From an uncultured Eubacteriales bacterium (GTDB taxonomy: Bacteria > Bacillota > Clostridia > Oscillospirales > Oscillospiraceae), in contig USAT01000095.1 of the NCBI GenBank assembly GCA_900552725.1, positions 1 to 7,091 of the forward strand: a DNA stretch of 7,091 bases, written 5' to 3'. This document shows, piece by piece, positions 6,247-7,091 of this stretch. A program made the translations under genes and the position numbers. Positions within the stretch are counted from its first letter, which is position 1. Each line of letters begins with the position of its first letter. Below the pieces are notes generated by a model, which saw only the letters and a list, made by a program, of their open reading frames with translations, was not told the origin of the DNA and ran no database searches.

Positions 6247-6435
6247 TTACTTCCAAGAGAAGCGTCCCACAACGGCCTCCGTGTCCATCACGCGATCAAA
6301 GCCCATGGCAGCCTCTGCCGTCCGGCCCTGCGGGATGCTCATGGAGAAATCCGCACAGCGATACGGTGTCAGCTCCAGTCAGGACGCCATGGGGTAATGA
6401 CGAATTCTTCCGTATAAGCCTCCCTTGCTGATCAT
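6247..6435 (-). pseudogene. Short reading frame interrupted by one in-frame TGA, upstream of the lipoprotein gene
   Basis: From ATG at 6435, 18 codons (MISKGGLYGRIRHYPMAS) lead to TGA at 6381-6379. The same frame then stays open for 43 codons, including 'LTPYRCADFSMSIPQGRT' and ending 'VVGRFSWK' before TAA at 6249-6247, 19 bases upstream of the lipoprotein ATG. I do not recognise the protein. The second part has protein-like composition. The ATG coincides with the predicted transcription start and has no ribosome site. The stretch may be the decayed 3' end of a gene, with the first part in a different original frame (a neighbouring frame reads 'AYTEEFVITPWRP'), or simply a long 5' leader. A selenocysteine TGA is not supported by any good downstream hairpin. 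Confidence 0.4.
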
Positions 6436-6441
6436 GCTTTA

Positions 6442-6470
6442 AGTATAGCATGAGTTCTGCCCCGCCGCAA
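6442..6470 (-). promoter_or_regulatory. SigmaA-type promoter with extended -10, reading toward the lipoprotein gene
   Basis: On the - strand, TTGCGG (6470-6465) and TATACT (6447-6442) are 17 bases apart, and TGC directly precedes the -10, making an extended -10 element. The start site would be near 6435, leaving a leader of about 208 bases before the lipoprotein ATG that contains the interrupted reading frame. Confidence 0.6.
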
Positions 6471-6597
6471 CATGTCCTGCGATGCGCCCTGTCCAGAAAC
6501 GATTATGCGTATGTTTTCTGGCGAAGAAACACGGCAAACAGCAACTTCTGATCAAAGAAATACAAAAACGGCAGCAGCTATACGGTAGACGGCAGCG

Positions 6598-6693
6598 GTG
6601 TGCCATGCTAAGCGTAAGCGCACACAATGAGATTGTATGATCGTACATGACCGTTAGCACAGACAGCAACGACTGTGCCGCGGCTGTACACAG
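6598..6693. other. Intergenic stretch dense in inverted repeats, possible structured RNA
   Basis: The spacer 6471-6693 has no convincing gene. Within it are GTGTGC/GCACAC (6598-6603 with 6620-6625), ACAAT/ATTGT (6624-6628 with 6632-6636), a near-palindrome TGTATGATCGTACA (6634-6647), GCACAG/CTGTGC (6657-6662 with 6673-6678), and a competing pair CTGTG/CACAG (6673-6677 with 6689-6693), directly followed by the terminator at 6694. Further left is CCAGAAA/TTTCTGG (6493-6499 with 6515-6521). I found no clear promoter for a + strand RNA and match no known RNA family. Confidence 0.3.
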
Positions 6694-6728
6694 AAAGGAC
6701 TGGCACGCGTTCGCATGCCAGTCCTTTT
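6694..6728. terminator. Intrinsic terminator after acetolactate decarboxylase
   Basis: AAAGGACTGGCA (6694-6705) pairs perfectly with TGCCAGTCCTTT (6716-6727). The inner CGCGTTCGCA can add GCG/CGC after one C/A mismatch. A run of T follows on the + strand (6725-6728) and TTT on the - strand, so it can work both ways. It lies 34 bases past the - strand decarboxylase stop codon. Confidence 0.82.
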
Positions 6729-6761
6729 CGCATGGATATATTTGAGGAGAAAAATATCGCC

Positions 6762-7091
6762 TTACTTCTTCACGCCCTCTACGGCGGCGGTCTTGGCGCT
6801 CAGATCCTCGCACAGATCCCGATGGGCAAACTCCGGATTGCGGGGCAACGTCAGGTCGAAGCGCTGGATCTGGTTGACCTTCACCGTCAGGTGGTCGGCG
6901 GACAGGCCCAGAATATGGCCGCCCTGGGACTTGTTGCCGCTGAGGTAGTGGAAGTGCCATCCCGGCAGGTTGATGCCGTTCACATACCGGGGGCACCAGA
7001 CGGCGATAACGGTGCCGTAGGTGTTGGCAAAGTGGAACTCCCGCTGATTGCTGGCTACCTCGGACAGGGTGGGATAGGGCTTCTGGCTGGC
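6762..7091 (-). CDS. budA: Alpha-acetolactate decarboxylase, C-terminal part (N-terminus beyond the window)
   Basis: Converts 2-acetolactate to acetoin and CO2, a step that diverts pyruvate-derived acetolactate into neutral overflow products. The frame is open to the window edge, so 109 residues of a protein usually near 240-260 are present. Motifs: 'KPYPTLSEV' near fragment residue 4, 'FHFANTYGTVIAVWCPRYV' at 19-37, then 'GINLPGWHFHYLSGNKSQGG' at 39-58 followed by H59. The three zinc-binding histidines are H46, H48 and H59, with the same spacing (2 and 11) as H194, H196 and H207 of the Brevibacillus brevis enzyme. 'GGHILGL' and 'FDLTLP' further support the family. The short ORF starting at GTG 6983 is an internal start only. 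The end is intact and followed by a terminator, so the gene is not co-transcribed with the lipoprotein downstream. Confidence 0.93.
   Translation of the reverse strand, partial: ASQKPYPTLSEVASNQREFHFANTYGTVIAVWCPRYVNGINLPGWHFHYLSGNKSQGGHILGLSADHLTVKVNQIQRFDLTLPRNPEFAHRDLCEDLSAKTAAVEGVKK

Noticed and set aside
6228..6272. Longer lipoprotein start at 6272
   Set aside because: It would place 15 polar residues before a canonical MKK...LAAC signal peptide, and the ribosome site fits the ATG at 6227.
6379..6381. Selenocysteine codon
   Set aside because: No stable stem-loop with the right spacing is visible after the TGA, and the protein resembles no known selenoprotein. Kept only as an alternative in the finding.
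6439..6996. 185-codon - strand frame over the acetolactate decarboxylase end and the spacer, with a Cys-rich last 57 codons
   Set aside because: The first part is out of frame with the clear decarboxylase sequence and it crosses its terminator. The Cys-rich tail has an ATG without a ribosome site.
1..7091. CRISPR array, integrase, transposase, tRNA or attachment site
   Set aside because: No regularly spaced repeats, recombinase motifs or tRNA-like cloverleaf were seen on either strand.

Overview
The window looks like chromosomal DNA from a GC-rich, gut-type Clostridia, probably Oscillospiraceae (the Flavonifractor/Oscillibacter/Dysosmobacter kind). This is an inference from strong G/C preference at third codon positions, Shine-Dalgarno sites of the AAGGAG type, a five-helix lipoteichoic-acid-synthase-like enzyme, SLH-like repeats, and a lipoprotein with an RsiV-like domain. 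There is no rRNA, tRNA, CRISPR array or intact mobile element.

Left half, + strand: the 3' two-thirds of cysK (cysteine synthase, 1-660), a spacer with a strong hairpin, an intact class I aminotransferase of the 'NLSQGFPDF' subgroup (916-2091), and 12 bases later a short ORF (2104-2421). That ORF is a broken piece of S-adenosylmethionine synthetase (MetK). It carries an in-frame deletion and then runs, out of frame, into what looks like a scrap of a cystathionine beta-synthase/cysteine synthase family gene. The stop codon of the scrap ORF lies in the left arm of a perfect 21-bp stem (2416-2464), a bidirectional terminator that closes this block against the convergent genes on the right. The block is thus themed on sulfur amino acids, with two live genes and two dead ones.

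Right half, - strand (read from right to left): the C-terminal part of alpha-acetolactate decarboxylase (6762-7091) with its terminator; a 290-bp gap rich in inverted repeats; a good SigmaA-type promoter (6442-6470); a reading frame interrupted by one TGA (6247-6435); a small lipoprotein with an RsiV/DUF3298-like domain (5469-6227); a weak terminator; a promoter (5296-5324); and an 886-residue membrane sulfatase of the LTA synthase/phosphoglycerol transferase superfamily (2565-5225). The sulfatase carries an unusual C-terminal tail that reads as three degenerate SLH repeats. Two back-to-back palindromes lie in its first 27 codons.

No multi-gene system that is clearly new is visible. The most interesting items are the metK/CBS-like chimeric relic, the LtaS-like/SLH fusion, the twin palindromes at the start of that gene, and the TGA-interrupted frame upstream of the lipoprotein.
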